31,338 nt of DNA from Thauera sp. UBA6194 (GTDB lineage Bacteria; Pseudomonadota; Gammaproteobacteria; Burkholderiales; Rhodocyclaceae): assembly GCA_002422685.1 (NCBI GenBank), contig DITC01000075.1, positions 1-31,338 of the forward strand, written 5' to 3'. Shown here one piece after another: positions 24,602 through 31,338 of the stretch. Within the stretch, counting starts at the first letter, position 1, and the number at the start of each line of letters is the position of its first letter. The translations under genes and the position numbers were made by a program. Under the pieces are notes generated by a model, which saw only the letters and a list, made by a program, of their open reading frames with translations, was not told the DNA's origin and made no database searches.

Positions 24602-24630
24602 AGGCCGCCTCCGCACTGCGGAGGCGGCCT
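24602..24630 (+). terminator. Hairpin after phasin 1
   Basis: Two perfect 13-base arms AGGCCGCCTCCGC (24602-24614) and its complement (24618-24630), with loop ACT, are followed by a weak T-rich stretch TCGTCATTCT. A second small GC hairpin precedes it at about 24580-24595. It probably terminates the phasin message. Confidence 0.7.
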
Positions 24631-24700
24631 TCGTCATTCTGGCGTAGCGGATCGGGGGGCGTGCGCGCAAAGGGTCTCTGCTGCTTTTTCAGCGCAAGCT

Positions 24701-24748
24701 TTTCCGCCACGTGCTGTTTCCGCCACGTGCGGCCTGAGTGCGGCCTGA
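24701..24748. repeat. Two adjacent short tandem repeats upstream of tRNA-Lys
   Basis: TTTCCGCCACGTGC occurs at 24701-24714 and 24717-24730, two bases apart. It is followed by two exact tandem copies of GTGCGGCCTGA at 24727-24737 and 24738-24748. The block ends directly before the -35 hexamer of the tRNA-Lys promoter. It may be replication slippage or protein-binding repeats. Confidence 0.7.
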
Positions 24749-24751
24749 GTA

Positions 24752-24780
24752 TTGCGGCACACCAGGAGCGTGCGTATGAT
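24752..24780 (+). promoter_or_regulatory. Promoter of tRNA-Lys
   Basis: TTGCGG (24752-24757) and TATGAT (24775-24780) are separated by 17 bp, with a predicted start near 24787, about 39 bases before the tRNA. Confidence 0.6.
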
Positions 24781-24825
24781 TCGCGCTCTTCGATCGGGCG
24801 CCAATCCGATCCGCCGCAAGGCAAT

Positions 24826-24898
<73 letters not shown>

Positions 24899-24917
24899 TC
24901 AACGAATTTGAGCACTT

Positions 24918-24945
24918 AGGCCAGTTCTCCCGAACTGGCCTTTTT
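24918..24945 (+). terminator. Intrinsic terminator after tRNA-Lys
   Basis: Perfect arms AGGCCAGTTC (24918-24927) and GAACTGGCCT (24932-24941) with loop TCCC are followed by TTTTGCTTTT. Confidence 0.92.
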
Positions 24946-25092
24946 GCTTTTGGGATTACGGTTGCCCCCGACCTTGTTGCTTGTGCCTCCTCTCGCGCCA
25001 GCGCAAAGCGCTTGCGTTTTCCCGCTGCTCTTCATAACTTGACAACAGGCACCACCCTGCACGCCAGACGGGGCACGACAAGGAGAAGAACA

Positions 25093-25788
25093 ATGAGGAC
25101 CAGGCAACTGCAGGCCTGCGCACTGCTCGCCGCGCTGCCCGGGGTGGCAACGCCCGCGCCACCGCTCGAGGCCGAGCTCGTGGGCGCCTTCTTCGAGACC
25201 GAGCAGGTCGACGTGGCGGTCAGCGGCTCGGTAGTGGTCGGCGTGACCAGCACCTCGGTGCAGGGCGGCAAGTCGGTCGGCAGCCTGCTGTTGCTGCACG
25301 CGGCTGGGGATCCGCAGGTGTGCCTGACGATGCTGTCGCGCGACGGGGTCTATTACTCGCGCAACACCTTCAGGCTGCCCGACGCCGGTGCGGGCCAAGC
25401 GGTGCGGCTGCCGTACCGGACGAATCTCCGCGACCGGCTCGGCAACTACGAAGCAGCCGATCTCGCCATACGCGCCAACGCGGGCAGTTGCGAGTTCAGC
25501 ACCAACCTGTACTACGTGTTGGGCTCGGCGAGCGACCAGGCGCCTGGTGCGATCAGGGTCTTCGTCAACTCCTTCGGCGCAACCGACGTGTTCTATCGCA
25601 GCGCTGCACAGGGCCTCGAAGGCGTCTGCACACCCATTGCCGAGGGTCGTCGTACCAGTTTCGATTATTGGTGCGACATCCCCCGGCCGAGCGGCGGCGA
25701 GCGTGTGGACGTCGGTATCGAGCGGGAGCGTTACGGCCGCGAGATGCCGACAGTGACGCTGACGCTCGTTCTGCTGCCGCAAGACTGA
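25093..25788 (+). CDS. Secreted hypothetical protein, first gene of a three-gene operon
   Basis: A 231-residue protein of unknown function. The N terminus (MRTRQLQACALLAALPGVATPA) looks like a signal peptide with cleavage near residue 20-22, so the product is probably periplasmic or outside the cell. The mature part is strand-rich and has four cysteines (77, 133, 179, 194), which could make two disulfides. The frame is open far upstream through tRNA-Lys, but the ATG at 25093 is the start because AAGGAG lies 7 bases before it. The stop TGA shares one base with the ATG of the next gene (TGATG), a sign of translational coupling. No family is recognised. Confidence 0.85.
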   Translation: MRTRQLQACALLAALPGVATPAPPLEAELVGAFFETEQVDVAVSGSVVVGVTSTSVQGGKSVGSLLLLHAAGDPQVCLTMLSRDGVYYSRNTFRLPDAGAGQAVRLPYRTNLRDRLGNYEAADLAIRANAGSCEFSTNLYYVLGSASDQAPGAIRVFVNSFGATDVFYRSAAQGLEGVCTPIAEGRRTSFDYWCDIPRPSGGERVDVGIERERYGREMPTVTLTLVLLPQD

Positions 25789-26909
25789 TGGCCCGGCCAC
25801 CGCTAGCGGACGAGAACCCGCCCGAGAACTCGACGCCGGCAGCGCTGCAGCGCTGTGGCGCCAGCCTGAGCTTTGTGTGGAGGCTGGCGCTGTGGGTCGG
25901 CGTGCACGCGATCTGGCTGCTGGTGGGCGTCGTCGTCGTGCTGCTCGCGCTCAACCTGCATACCCCGCCGAGCTGGTATTTCAGCATCAACGCGCAGGCC
26001 GAGGCGGCCGACATCGAGCTCGCCGCCGGGCGCGAGACGCAATGGCGCATCGAAGGCGCCATCGTGTGCGCCACCACGGTGCTGCCCGCGCCACTCGAAC
26101 TGCTGCCGCGGGCGGCGTCATCGCCCTGCGGCGGACGGCGCTGGCAGGCCCACGCCTTGCCAGGCGGCGAAGACTCGGGCGCAGAGCACGTGCTGGTGCT
26201 GGGTGGCGCCACAACGCCCAACGCAGAGCCCGCACCGCACCAGGTCAGCCTCGAGACGCGCACCGATGGCGGCCTGCAGATGTCGATCCGCGGCCAGGAC
26301 CCGATACGCCTGGCCACATCAGGACAGGAGGTCACTCTGCCGCCCAGCCTCAACCTGATCTGGGCGGGCGAGGCGCGACCGCGCAACCTCGTCTTCCCAT
26401 TCACCGGTGAGCGCGTGCGCGTAGGCCGCGACGTGACCTGGTCCGACTCAAGCATGCTGCGCGAAGGTACGCTCACAGTGTTCACGGCCTCGGAGGAGTC
26501 GCTCGCGAAGCGTTCGCAGGTGGAGGAAGTGGCGCTGATGCCTGGCGACCAGGTCCGTCTAGAGCGCTACGACGGCCGCGGCGTATTTCATCCAAAGGGC
26601 TTCATGCGCTTCGACCGCCTGGGTGGTGACGGACCGGCAAGCCTGAGCGTGGTCGCCTTCGGGCGTGCGGAGAGCGTCCGCATAGAGCGATTCGGCGATA
26701 GTGGCTACGAGTTCAAGCCGGGATGGTGGGTCGGCATCCTGCACGATGGTCGGCTGATGATGTGGTCGGCCATCCTGATCGCGCTGATCACGGTACTCGG
26801 CGGCGTTGCTGGCTGCCGTGACCTTGCGCCTGCGCCACGCGAGGCCTGGCGCACGCTGCGCACCGCGTGGTGCCGGGCCTCGCCACCAACACAGGAGCTT
26901 GAACGATGA
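25788..26909 (+). CDS. Membrane protein with large periplasmic domain, second gene of the operon
   Basis: A 373-residue protein of unknown function. One membrane segment lies near the N terminus (about 32-57, LALWVGVHAIWLLVGVVVVL) and one near the C terminus (about 324-343, MMWSAILIALITVLGGVAG). The positive charges around them suggest both ends in the cytoplasm and a periplasmic domain of about 265 residues rich in beta strands. The start ATG overlaps the stop of the previous gene by one base, and its own stop overlaps the next start as ATGA. The frame is open upstream within the first gene, but that part is a shadow. No homologue is recognised; a membrane anchor or assembly partner for the two secreted neighbours is a reasonable guess. 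Confidence 0.85.
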   Translation: MARPPLADENPPENSTPAALQRCGASLSFVWRLALWVGVHAIWLLVGVVVVLLALNLHTPPSWYFSINAQAEAADIELAAGRETQWRIEGAIVCATTVLPAPLELLPRAASSPCGGRRWQAHALPGGEDSGAEHVLVLGGATTPNAEPAPHQVSLETRTDGGLQMSIRGQDPIRLATSGQEVTLPPSLNLIWAGEARPRNLVFPFTGERVRVGRDVTWSDSSMLREGTLTVFTASEESLAKRSQVEEVALMPGDQVRLERYDGRGVFHPKGFMRFDRLGGDGPASLSVVAFGRAESVRIERFGDSGYEFKPGWWVGILHDGRLMMWSAILIALITVLGGVAGCRDLAPAPREAWRTLRTAWCRASPPTQELER

Positions 26910-28039
26910 CAGGCCCCCGCCTGCACGCGCGAAAGTGGGCAAGCGCGCTGTTCGCCCTCTTGCCCTGCGCTGCCCCGGTCGCCGCGCAGCAGGCGGTGGT
27001 GACGACTCAGGACGCCAACGCGCTCGAGATCGGGCAGGCCTTCCTCGCCCATCATGGCGGTCAGTGCTATGCGATCCTGCCCACCCACGTCGTGAACGAG
27101 GCCGGGCGGCCCGCGCTGCGGCGCGAAGGCACGGAGGGCCTGCTCGGCGAGACCATCGACAGTGCCGAGCTTGGCGACGATCTCAGCGTTGCCCGCCTCG
27201 ACGGCGCCATCCGCGCCGACTGCGGGGTGAGCGCGCTGAGCATCCGGCGCTCCATCGAGCGCCTGCTGCAGCAGGGCCGCCTGGGCACTCTGCGCTCGAT
27301 CAACGGCGACGGCACGGTCGCCCAGCTCGGCGTCACCATCGTAGACGATGACGGCCGCGGCATGCTGCGCGTGCAGCCGACGCACCAAGGCAACCCGATC
27401 CGCAAGGGCCTCAGTGGCAGCCTGCTGCTGATCGACGGCGTCAGCGTCGGCATGCTGCTGTCAGTGAATGCGCGCTCGGGAATTGGCTCCGTTGCGCGTA
27501 TCGACGCGCTGATGTCGAAAGTGGACGCCCATCTGATGAATCCTGCGACGCCTGCCCCCGGAGCAGCGGCGGGGACCGTGTCCGCATCCCCCACCGCGTC
27601 CCTGAGCTCAACCCACAGCGCGCCCGGCGCCGGCCCGCGTGTGCTCGGCTGGAGCGCACTGCCGATCGACGAGTCCCATCGTGCCGCCAACCTCACCGCC
27701 GGCGCCGAGGCGCCCCCCTGGTCCAGTATTCCCGAACGCTGGCCTGTGACCATCGACCTGCAGGCGGGCGATGGCGTCGTCACGATCAGCGGCGTGATGC
27801 TCGATGGCCGCGGCGTTGCCGCCGCAGGGCAACTCCCCGCCCGGGTAGAGGTGTTCATCAACCTCAGCGGCGACACGCGCGGCTGGCGCGCGATCACGTC
27901 GACGGCAGTGGATTATCGCGACGGCGTCGCGCACATCGCGCTCGCACCCTTGCGCACCCGACTGCTGCGCCTCAGTTTCAGCGCCACGGTCGATGGCGGC
28001 GAGGTGATCAGCCTCGGCCGCATTGCCCTGCTCCAGTAA
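26906..28039 (+). CDS. Secreted trypsin-like serine protease-fold protein with C-terminal discoidin-like domain
   Basis: A 377-residue protein with a signal peptide (cleavage near residue 27, VAA-QQA). Residues about 38-212 look like a chymotrypsin-type peptidase. The candidate triad is His61 (AILPTHVV), Asp92 (DDLSVARL) and Ser170 (KGLSGSLLL, a GxSG motif), all in the proper order and context. A Pro/Ala/Ser linker (about 213-245) leads to a C-terminal strand-rich domain (about 270-377) with WPVTIDL, GVMLDGRG, ARVEVFINLSGDTRGWRAI and LLRLSFSA, a pattern like discoidin (F5/8 type C) carbohydrate- or lipid-binding domains. It overlaps the previous gene by 4 bp (ATGA). The protease fold is well supported; activity and substrate are not known, and the C-terminal call is an inference. 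Confidence 0.8.
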   Translation: MTGPRLHARKWASALFALLPCAAPVAAQQAVVTTQDANALEIGQAFLAHHGGQCYAILPTHVVNEAGRPALRREGTEGLLGETIDSAELGDDLSVARLDGAIRADCGVSALSIRRSIERLLQQGRLGTLRSINGDGTVAQLGVTIVDDDGRGMLRVQPTHQGNPIRKGLSGSLLLIDGVSVGMLLSVNARSGIGSVARIDALMSKVDAHLMNPATPAPGAAAGTVSASPTASLSSTHSAPGAGPRVLGWSALPIDESHRAANLTAGAEAPPWSSIPERWPVTIDLQAGDGVVTISGVMLDGRGVAAAGQLPARVEVFINLSGDTRGWRAITSTAVDYRDGVAHIALAPLRTRLLRLSFSATVDGGEVISLGRIALLQ

Positions 28040-28071
28040 AAATCGGGCGCGGCGACACCGCCACGAGCTGC

Positions 28072-28683
28072 TCAGCGCAGCTTGCCGGAGGCCAGGAACT
28101 GGGTCCGACCCGAACTCAGACGGACAATACCCGCGACCGCGTTGTCATCCTCCAGGCTCATCGTTCCGCTGATCTGATTGCTGTAGTTGAACACCAGCTC
28201 GGTGCCACTGACCTGCCCCTGCCAGTAGCTAGACTTGAAGGTGCCGGCCTCGGCGTTGCGACCATCGATGGGCACCACCAATCCGCTGCCATTCTTGACC
28301 AGATAGTCGGCCGAGGCCTCCTGGGTGGGCTTCGGCGCAGACGGATCGGGCGTCAGGGTCAGGTGAAGGTTGTTCTGGCTCAGCACCAGAGCCTTGAAGG
28401 CCATCGCCCGCATGACGCTGTCTGCGCTGGCGAGGCCCGTCTCGTAGGCAATCAGGCGCAGCGCCTCGTCGCCGCTCTTGACCATGGCATCGAAAGTGGC
28501 GAGCCGCATGTTCTGGTCGGGGCCGTTGAGCACCTTGCGCAACTCCTCGATATCGCGCGCCTGGCCGCGCGCGCGCTCGAGGATCTCGGCTGCTGTGCCC
28601 TGGGCATGCGCCAGGGATGGGATGGAGAGCTCGGCCATGCCGAGGGCGGTGAGCACGGCGATCAGGGCGGAAAGGCGGCGCAT
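28072..28683 (-). CDS. Secreted hypothetical protein with helical N-terminal and strand-rich C-terminal half
   Basis: A 203-residue protein with a clear signal peptide (MRRLSALIAVLTALGMAELS, cleavage after AHA at 27). The first half is helical with repeat-like segments around EILERARGQARDIEELRKVL and MVKSGDEALRLIAYETGLAS, which resemble HEAT-type repeats. The second half (about 105-203) is strand-rich with many Ser/Gly (FNYSNQISGTMSLEDD). AGGAG lies before the ATG. It converges on the three-gene operon with only a 32-bp gap, so it may be functionally related, but I recognise no family. Confidence 0.82.
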   Translation of the reverse strand: MRRLSALIAVLTALGMAELSIPSLAHAQGTAAEILERARGQARDIEELRKVLNGPDQNMRLATFDAMVKSGDEALRLIAYETGLASADSVMRAMAFKALVLSQNNLHLTLTPDPSAPKPTQEASADYLVKNGSGLVVPIDGRNAEAGTFKSSYWQGQVSGTELVFNYSNQISGTMSLEDDNAVAGIVRLSSGRTQFLASGKLR

Positions 28684-28770
28684 CGGACAGGCTCCTGTAG
28701 AGGGGACAGAATCGATCCTGCATTCTAGGACAGGTCCACCCCCGTAGCTGCTGCAGCGCGACCACTTATC

Positions 28771-28819
28771 CGCGCGTCAACGCGCGAGGCCAGCCCTCGG
28801 TGGGGGGCTGGTCTCGCGC
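28771..28819. repeat. Two GC-rich hairpins downstream of phasin 2
   Basis: CGCGCG-TCAA-CGCGCG at 28771-28786 partly overlaps a 15-bp stem (28782-28796 with 28805-28819, one G-U pair). The two cannot form at once because they share 28782-28786. There is no T-run, so a simple intrinsic terminator is doubtful; they may still end or stabilise the phasin 2 message, whose stop is 36 bp away. Confidence 0.55.
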
Positions 28820-28854
28820 TCGCATGCCCGGCACAAGAACCGGTTGCGGCCCTG

Positions 28855-29436
28855 CTACGCAGCGCGCTTGATCATCGACACCGTCGCGCTGGTGGTCTTG
28901 CTCACCGCTTCGACGGTCGCGGCGGCAGCCTGGTCGGCGTTGGCCTGGGCGGTCTCGGAGACCTGCTTGACCACCTTGGTCGCGCCCTCATAGGCCGACG
29001 ACGCGTTGGCGACGGCGGTCTTGAGCGCCTTGACGGCAAACTCGGAACCAACCGGGACATTGCGGTTGACGCTCTCGAGGGTCACGATGACGGTCTGCAG
29101 CCACTGCGACATGCCCGCTTCGACGAGCTTGAGCACGTCGGCCTGGGCCTGACCTGCAAGGCTGGTCACGGTCTTGAAATACGTGTAGCTCTTTTGCAGC
29201 GCGGGCGTGACGGTGGCGACCTGCAGTTCGACCAGGGCCTTCGGGTCACGGGTCGCCGCAACGGCCTGGCCATGGGCGATGGCGTCGTCGAGGAGGGCGC
29301 GGGTAGTGTTCAGGTTGAGCGCGGTCAGGTGCTCGACGGCAGACAGCACGCTGTCGCTGGCAGCGGCGACTTCATTGACACGGGCTTCGGCACTGCTCTT
29401 GGCGCTGGCGAGGAATTTCTCGGGCGAGGTGTTCAT
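28855..29436 (-). CDS. phaP: Phasin family protein, copy 2
   Basis: A 193-residue helical, Ala-rich granule-associated protein. It shares the phasin core with copy 1: ALNLNTTRALLDDAIAHGQA corresponds to ELNLNTVRSVLEDS of copy 1, and DPKALVELQVATVTP to DPQQFASLQAELTKP. The overall length is similar, but the ends differ. The start is the ATG at 29436 because AAGGAGT is 7-8 bases upstream; the open frame extends 81 bases further without support. A perfect 12-1-12 palindrome at 29485-29509 lies before it and contains the same TGCAGTGCAACA as the promoter of copy 1. Confidence 0.92.
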   Translation of the reverse strand: MNTSPEKFLASAKSSAEARVNEVAAASDSVLSAVEHLTALNLNTTRALLDDAIAHGQAVAATRDPKALVELQVATVTPALQKSYTYFKTVTSLAGQAQADVLKLVEAGMSQWLQTVIVTLESVNRNVPVGSEFAVKALKTAVANASSAYEGATKVVKQVSETAQANADQAAAATVEAVSKTTSATVSMIKRAA

Positions 29437-29484
29437 GGTGTGACTCCTTAAGTTGGGCGACACCGCATCGCTGAGTCGGTGCAG

Positions 29485-29509
29485 TTCTATGTTGCACTGC
29501 AACATAGAA
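29485..29509. promoter_or_regulatory. Perfect palindromic operator before phasin 2
   Basis: TTCTATGTTGCA (29485-29496) and TGCAACATAGAA (29498-29509) are exact complements around one central base. The minus strand reads TGCAGTGCAACA in its centre, identical to 23870-23881. It lies 49 bases upstream of the start codon and probably overlaps the promoter. A PhaR-type repressor is the natural candidate (inference). Confidence 0.75.
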
Positions 29510-29570
29510 GCAGGCAAGTCTTTTCTGGACCTAATCTGAACTTTTTACGCTGGAACAACACACCTCACCG

Positions 29571-30254
29571 ATGACCCTTTCCACCGATCAGATCGTCGCC
29601 CTGCTGCTGTGCTGGCTCGCGTATGCGGTGCTGCACTCGCTGCTCGCCTCACTATGGCTCAAGCGTCGCGTGGCGGCATGCTGGCCACGGCTGGCGCCCG
29701 GCTACCGAATGGTGTTCAACGTGCTCGCGGTGGCCCTGCTGGTGCCACCGCTGTGGCTCACCGTCGCCTGGGGTGGCCCGCTGCTGTGGTCGTGGGACGG
29801 CGGCTGGGCGTGGGTGGCGAACGGGCTGGCGCTGGCTGCCGTAGGCGGGTTCGTGTGGTCGACGCGCTACTACGACATGGCGGTGTTTGCCGGCAGCGCG
29901 CAATGGGCCACCCGCAACGGCGCCGCCGAAGACCCCGGCGGTCTGCGCCTGTCACCGCTGCATCGGTACGTTCGTCACCCGTGGTACAGCCTCGGACTGG
30001 TGATCCTGTGGACGCGGGACATGGACGAGGCCCGCCTGGTGAGCACGCTGTGCATCACGCTCTATCTGTGGCTCGGCTCGCTGCTCGAGGAGCGCAAGCT
30101 GCTTGCCTTCCACGGAGACGCCTATGCGCGCTATAGCGAACGGGTGCCCGGGCTTGTACCCTGGCCCGGACGCAGCCTGAGTGAAGACGAGGCACGCACC
30201 CTGTGCGCGCCGCCGCCTCAGGACAAGGCTTCGATGCGGGGGGACGGTGCCTGA
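29571..30254 (+). CDS. NnrU/isoprenylcysteine carboxyl methyltransferase-like membrane protein
   Basis: A 227-residue integral membrane protein with about five hydrophobic segments. The C-terminal half has the hallmark of the NnrU/ICMT-like methyltransferase superfamily: RYVRHPWYSLGLVILW, then LEERKLLAFHGDAYARYSERVPGLVPWPGR (split here as LLEERKL, FHGDAYARYSERVPG, LVPWPGR). In ICMT-type enzymes this part binds SAM; here methyltransferase activity is an inference. NnrU itself is linked to nitrite/NO metabolism, but no denitrification gene is near. The ribosome-binding site is weak. The gene end overlaps the end of the Anbu gene on the other strand by 37 bp. Confidence 0.8.
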   Translation: MTLSTDQIVALLLCWLAYAVLHSLLASLWLKRRVAACWPRLAPGYRMVFNVLAVALLVPPLWLTVAWGGPLLWSWDGGWAWVANGLALAAVGGFVWSTRYYDMAVFAGSAQWATRNGAAEDPGGLRLSPLHRYVRHPWYSLGLVILWTRDMDEARLVSTLCITLYLWLGSLLEERKLLAFHGDAYARYSERVPGLVPWPGRSLSEDEARTLCAPPPQDKASMRGDGA

Positions 30255-30997
30255 TCCTCGGCCGGCCACCTCGACCAGTCAGGGTCGGGCAGTGCATTGA
30301 ACACTTTGCGCAGGCTGGCACCCCATTCCTTGTGGATCATGTCGAAATAGGGGTTGTCCCAGTCCACGCTCAGATGGCGGGCGACGCGTAGCGCGTCACG
30401 GCGATAGATCAGCAGGTCGAGCGGCAGCCCGACCGACAGGTTGGAGCGGATCGTCGAATCCATCGAGATCAGCGCGCACTTGGCGGCCTCGTCGAGCGAG
30501 GTCTTGCTGGTGACGATGCGATCGACGATGGGCTTGCCGTACTTCGACTCGCCGATCTGGAAGTAAGGCGTGTCAATCGAGGCCTCGATGAAGTTGCCGG
30601 CCGCGTAGATGTTGAACAGCCGCGGCGGCTCGTCGCCGATCTGGCCGGCGAGGATGAAGCTGGCGTTGAACTCCACGCCAAACTGCTTCAAAGCCTCGGC
30701 GTCCTGGCGATGCACGCCGCGGATGGTCTCGCCGACGAGGCGCGCGCACTCGAACAGGGTGGGCGCGTTCCACAGGCTTTCCCGGTCCTGCACCGCGGCA
30801 TGCTCGCGCAGCAGGCTGATCACCGCCTGGGTGATGGCGAGATTGCCCGCGCTCATCAACACCAGCACGCGATCGCCGGCACGCTCGAACACCGTCATCT
30901 TGCGGAAGGTGTTGATGTGGTCCACGCCCGCGTTGGTACGCGAGTCGGACAGGCAGACGAGGCCCTCTTCGAGGCACATCGCAACGCAGTAGGTCAT
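30218..30997 (-). CDS. Proteasome-type peptidase Anbu
   Basis: A 259-residue Ntn hydrolase of the proteasome/HslV superfamily, Anbu branch. After loss of Met1 the protein starts with Thr1 (MTYCVAM), the expected nucleophile. Counting from it, Asp17 lies in LSDSRTNAG and Lys32 in TFRKM, matching the Thr-Asp-Lys centre of these peptidases. Other family stretches are SAGNLAITQAVISLLRE and DSTIRSNLSVGLPLDLLIY. Anbu forms open helical or ring assemblies without a known ATPase. It is usually encoded with an alpha-E protein, a circularly permuted ATP-grasp enzyme and a transglutaminase, and the alpha-E gene is indeed directly upstream (50 bp). The substrate is unknown. Confidence 0.93.
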   Translation of the reverse strand: MTYCVAMCLEEGLVCLSDSRTNAGVDHINTFRKMTVFERAGDRVLVLMSAGNLAITQAVISLLREHAAVQDRESLWNAPTLFECARLVGETIRGVHRQDAEALKQFGVEFNASFILAGQIGDEPPRLFNIYAAGNFIEASIDTPYFQIGESKYGKPIVDRIVTSKTSLDEAAKCALISMDSTIRSNLSVGLPLDLLIYRRDALRVARHLSVDWDNPYFDMIHKEWGASLRKVFNALPDPDWSRWPAEDQAPSPRIEALS

Positions 30998-31047
30998 GCG
31001 GTCATCCCGGTGGTGGTCGGTCGGAGGCCAGTCTGCGCCGGCCGCGC

Positions 31048-31338
31048 TCAGGCAGCAACCGGCACGAGGAAGTTCTGCCCGATGCTGTCTCCCAGCCGGT
31101 TGATGCGCGCCAGGAAGCGCTCAAGCCAGGGGTGCAGACCGACCTCGAAGATGTCGTCCATTCGCCCGTAGTGCAGCGTCGCGTGCAGCTCACCGGCCTG
31201 GCGTGCTGCCTCGGCTGAGTGCAGGTTGGCGATGTCACCCAGGATCTCGTTGATCTCGTCCACGCAGGCGTGCAGCGAGCGCGGCATGGCGTGGTTCAGG
31301 ATCAGCAGCTCGGCCACCTTGTAGGGCGTGATCACGTC
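31048..31338 (-). CDS. Alpha-E domain protein (DUF403), C-terminal end only
   Basis: The visible 96 residues are the C terminus of a helical protein; the 5' part is outside the window. The stretches YKVAELLILNHAMPRSLHAC and LHATLHYGRMDDIFEVGLHP are typical of the alpha-E family, which occurs with Anbu, ATP-grasp and transglutaminase genes in a proposed peptide-synthesis/processing system. The next genes upstream would be expected to be the ATP-grasp and transglutaminase members. Confidence 0.85.
   Translation of the reverse strand, partial: DVITPYKVAELLILNHAMPRSLHACVDEINEILGDIANLHSAEAARQAGELHATLHYGRMDDIFEVGLHPWLERFLARINRLGDSIGQNFLVPVAA

Noticed and set aside
24899..25092. Possible TTGACA (25039-25044) promoter for the three-gene operon
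   Set aside because: The -35 hexamer is perfect, but no acceptable -10 hexamer lies 15-19 bp downstream, so no promoter is called.
28684..28854. Possible small gene between the secreted protein and phasin 2
   Set aside because: No open frame with a ribosome-binding site; only the two GC-rich hairpins are seen.

Overview
The window is a contiguous, GC-rich chromosomal segment of a betaproteobacterium. The gene orders tig-clpP-clpX-lon-hupB-tRNA-Val, ribF-ileS-lspA-fkpB-ispH and xseB-ispA-dxs, together with two phasins and the kind of proteins encoded, point to the Rhodocyclales (Thauera/Azoarcus-like). That placement is inferred from gene content and not from a database search. Coding density is high, and nearly everything up to about 24 kb is housekeeping.

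Region 1 (1-6.1 kb): two tRNA-Arg(ACG) copies in tandem (one cut by the window edge), tRNA-Ser(CGA), an AhpD-like carboxymuconolactone decarboxylase-family protein, the zinc-independent GTP cyclohydrolase FolE2, and the xseB-ispA-dxs operon, which makes DXP and prenyl diphosphate. Divergent from xseB is a Rieske non-heme iron oxygenase alpha subunit. Region 2 (6.1-13.6 kb): the minus-strand operon ribF-ileS-lspA-fkpB-ispH with tightly overlapping genes, then divergent thrC with a strong terminator. Region 3 (13.6-16.9 kb): tRNA-Leu(GAG) and a minus-strand set nnr-nadC-hypothetical that couples NAD synthesis with NAD(P)HX repair. Region 4 (17-23.5 kb): the protein quality-control block tig, clpP, clpX, lon, then hupB and tRNA-Val(TAC). 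A sigma-32-like heat-shock promoter lies directly before lon and is interwoven with a terminator hairpin.

Region 5 (23.5-31.3 kb) is the accessory part: a small four-Cys DUF3079-like protein, a phasin, tRNA-Lys(CTT), a translationally coupled three-gene operon of unknown function (secreted protein, twice membrane-spanning protein, secreted trypsin-like protein with a discoidin-like tail), a convergent secreted protein, a second phasin, an NnrU/ICMT-like membrane protein, and at the edge the Anbu proteasome-like peptidase with the end of an alpha-E domain gene. The two phasin promoters share a TGC-rich operator motif (TGCAGTGCAACA), which suggests common control by a PhaR-type repressor.

The most interesting leads are the coupled protease/membrane/secreted operon (25.1-28.0 kb), the shared phasin operator, the lon promoter/terminator overlap, the 18-bp perfect palindrome before folE2, and the Rieske oxygenase with a Glu where aromatic dioxygenases carry the bridging Asp.
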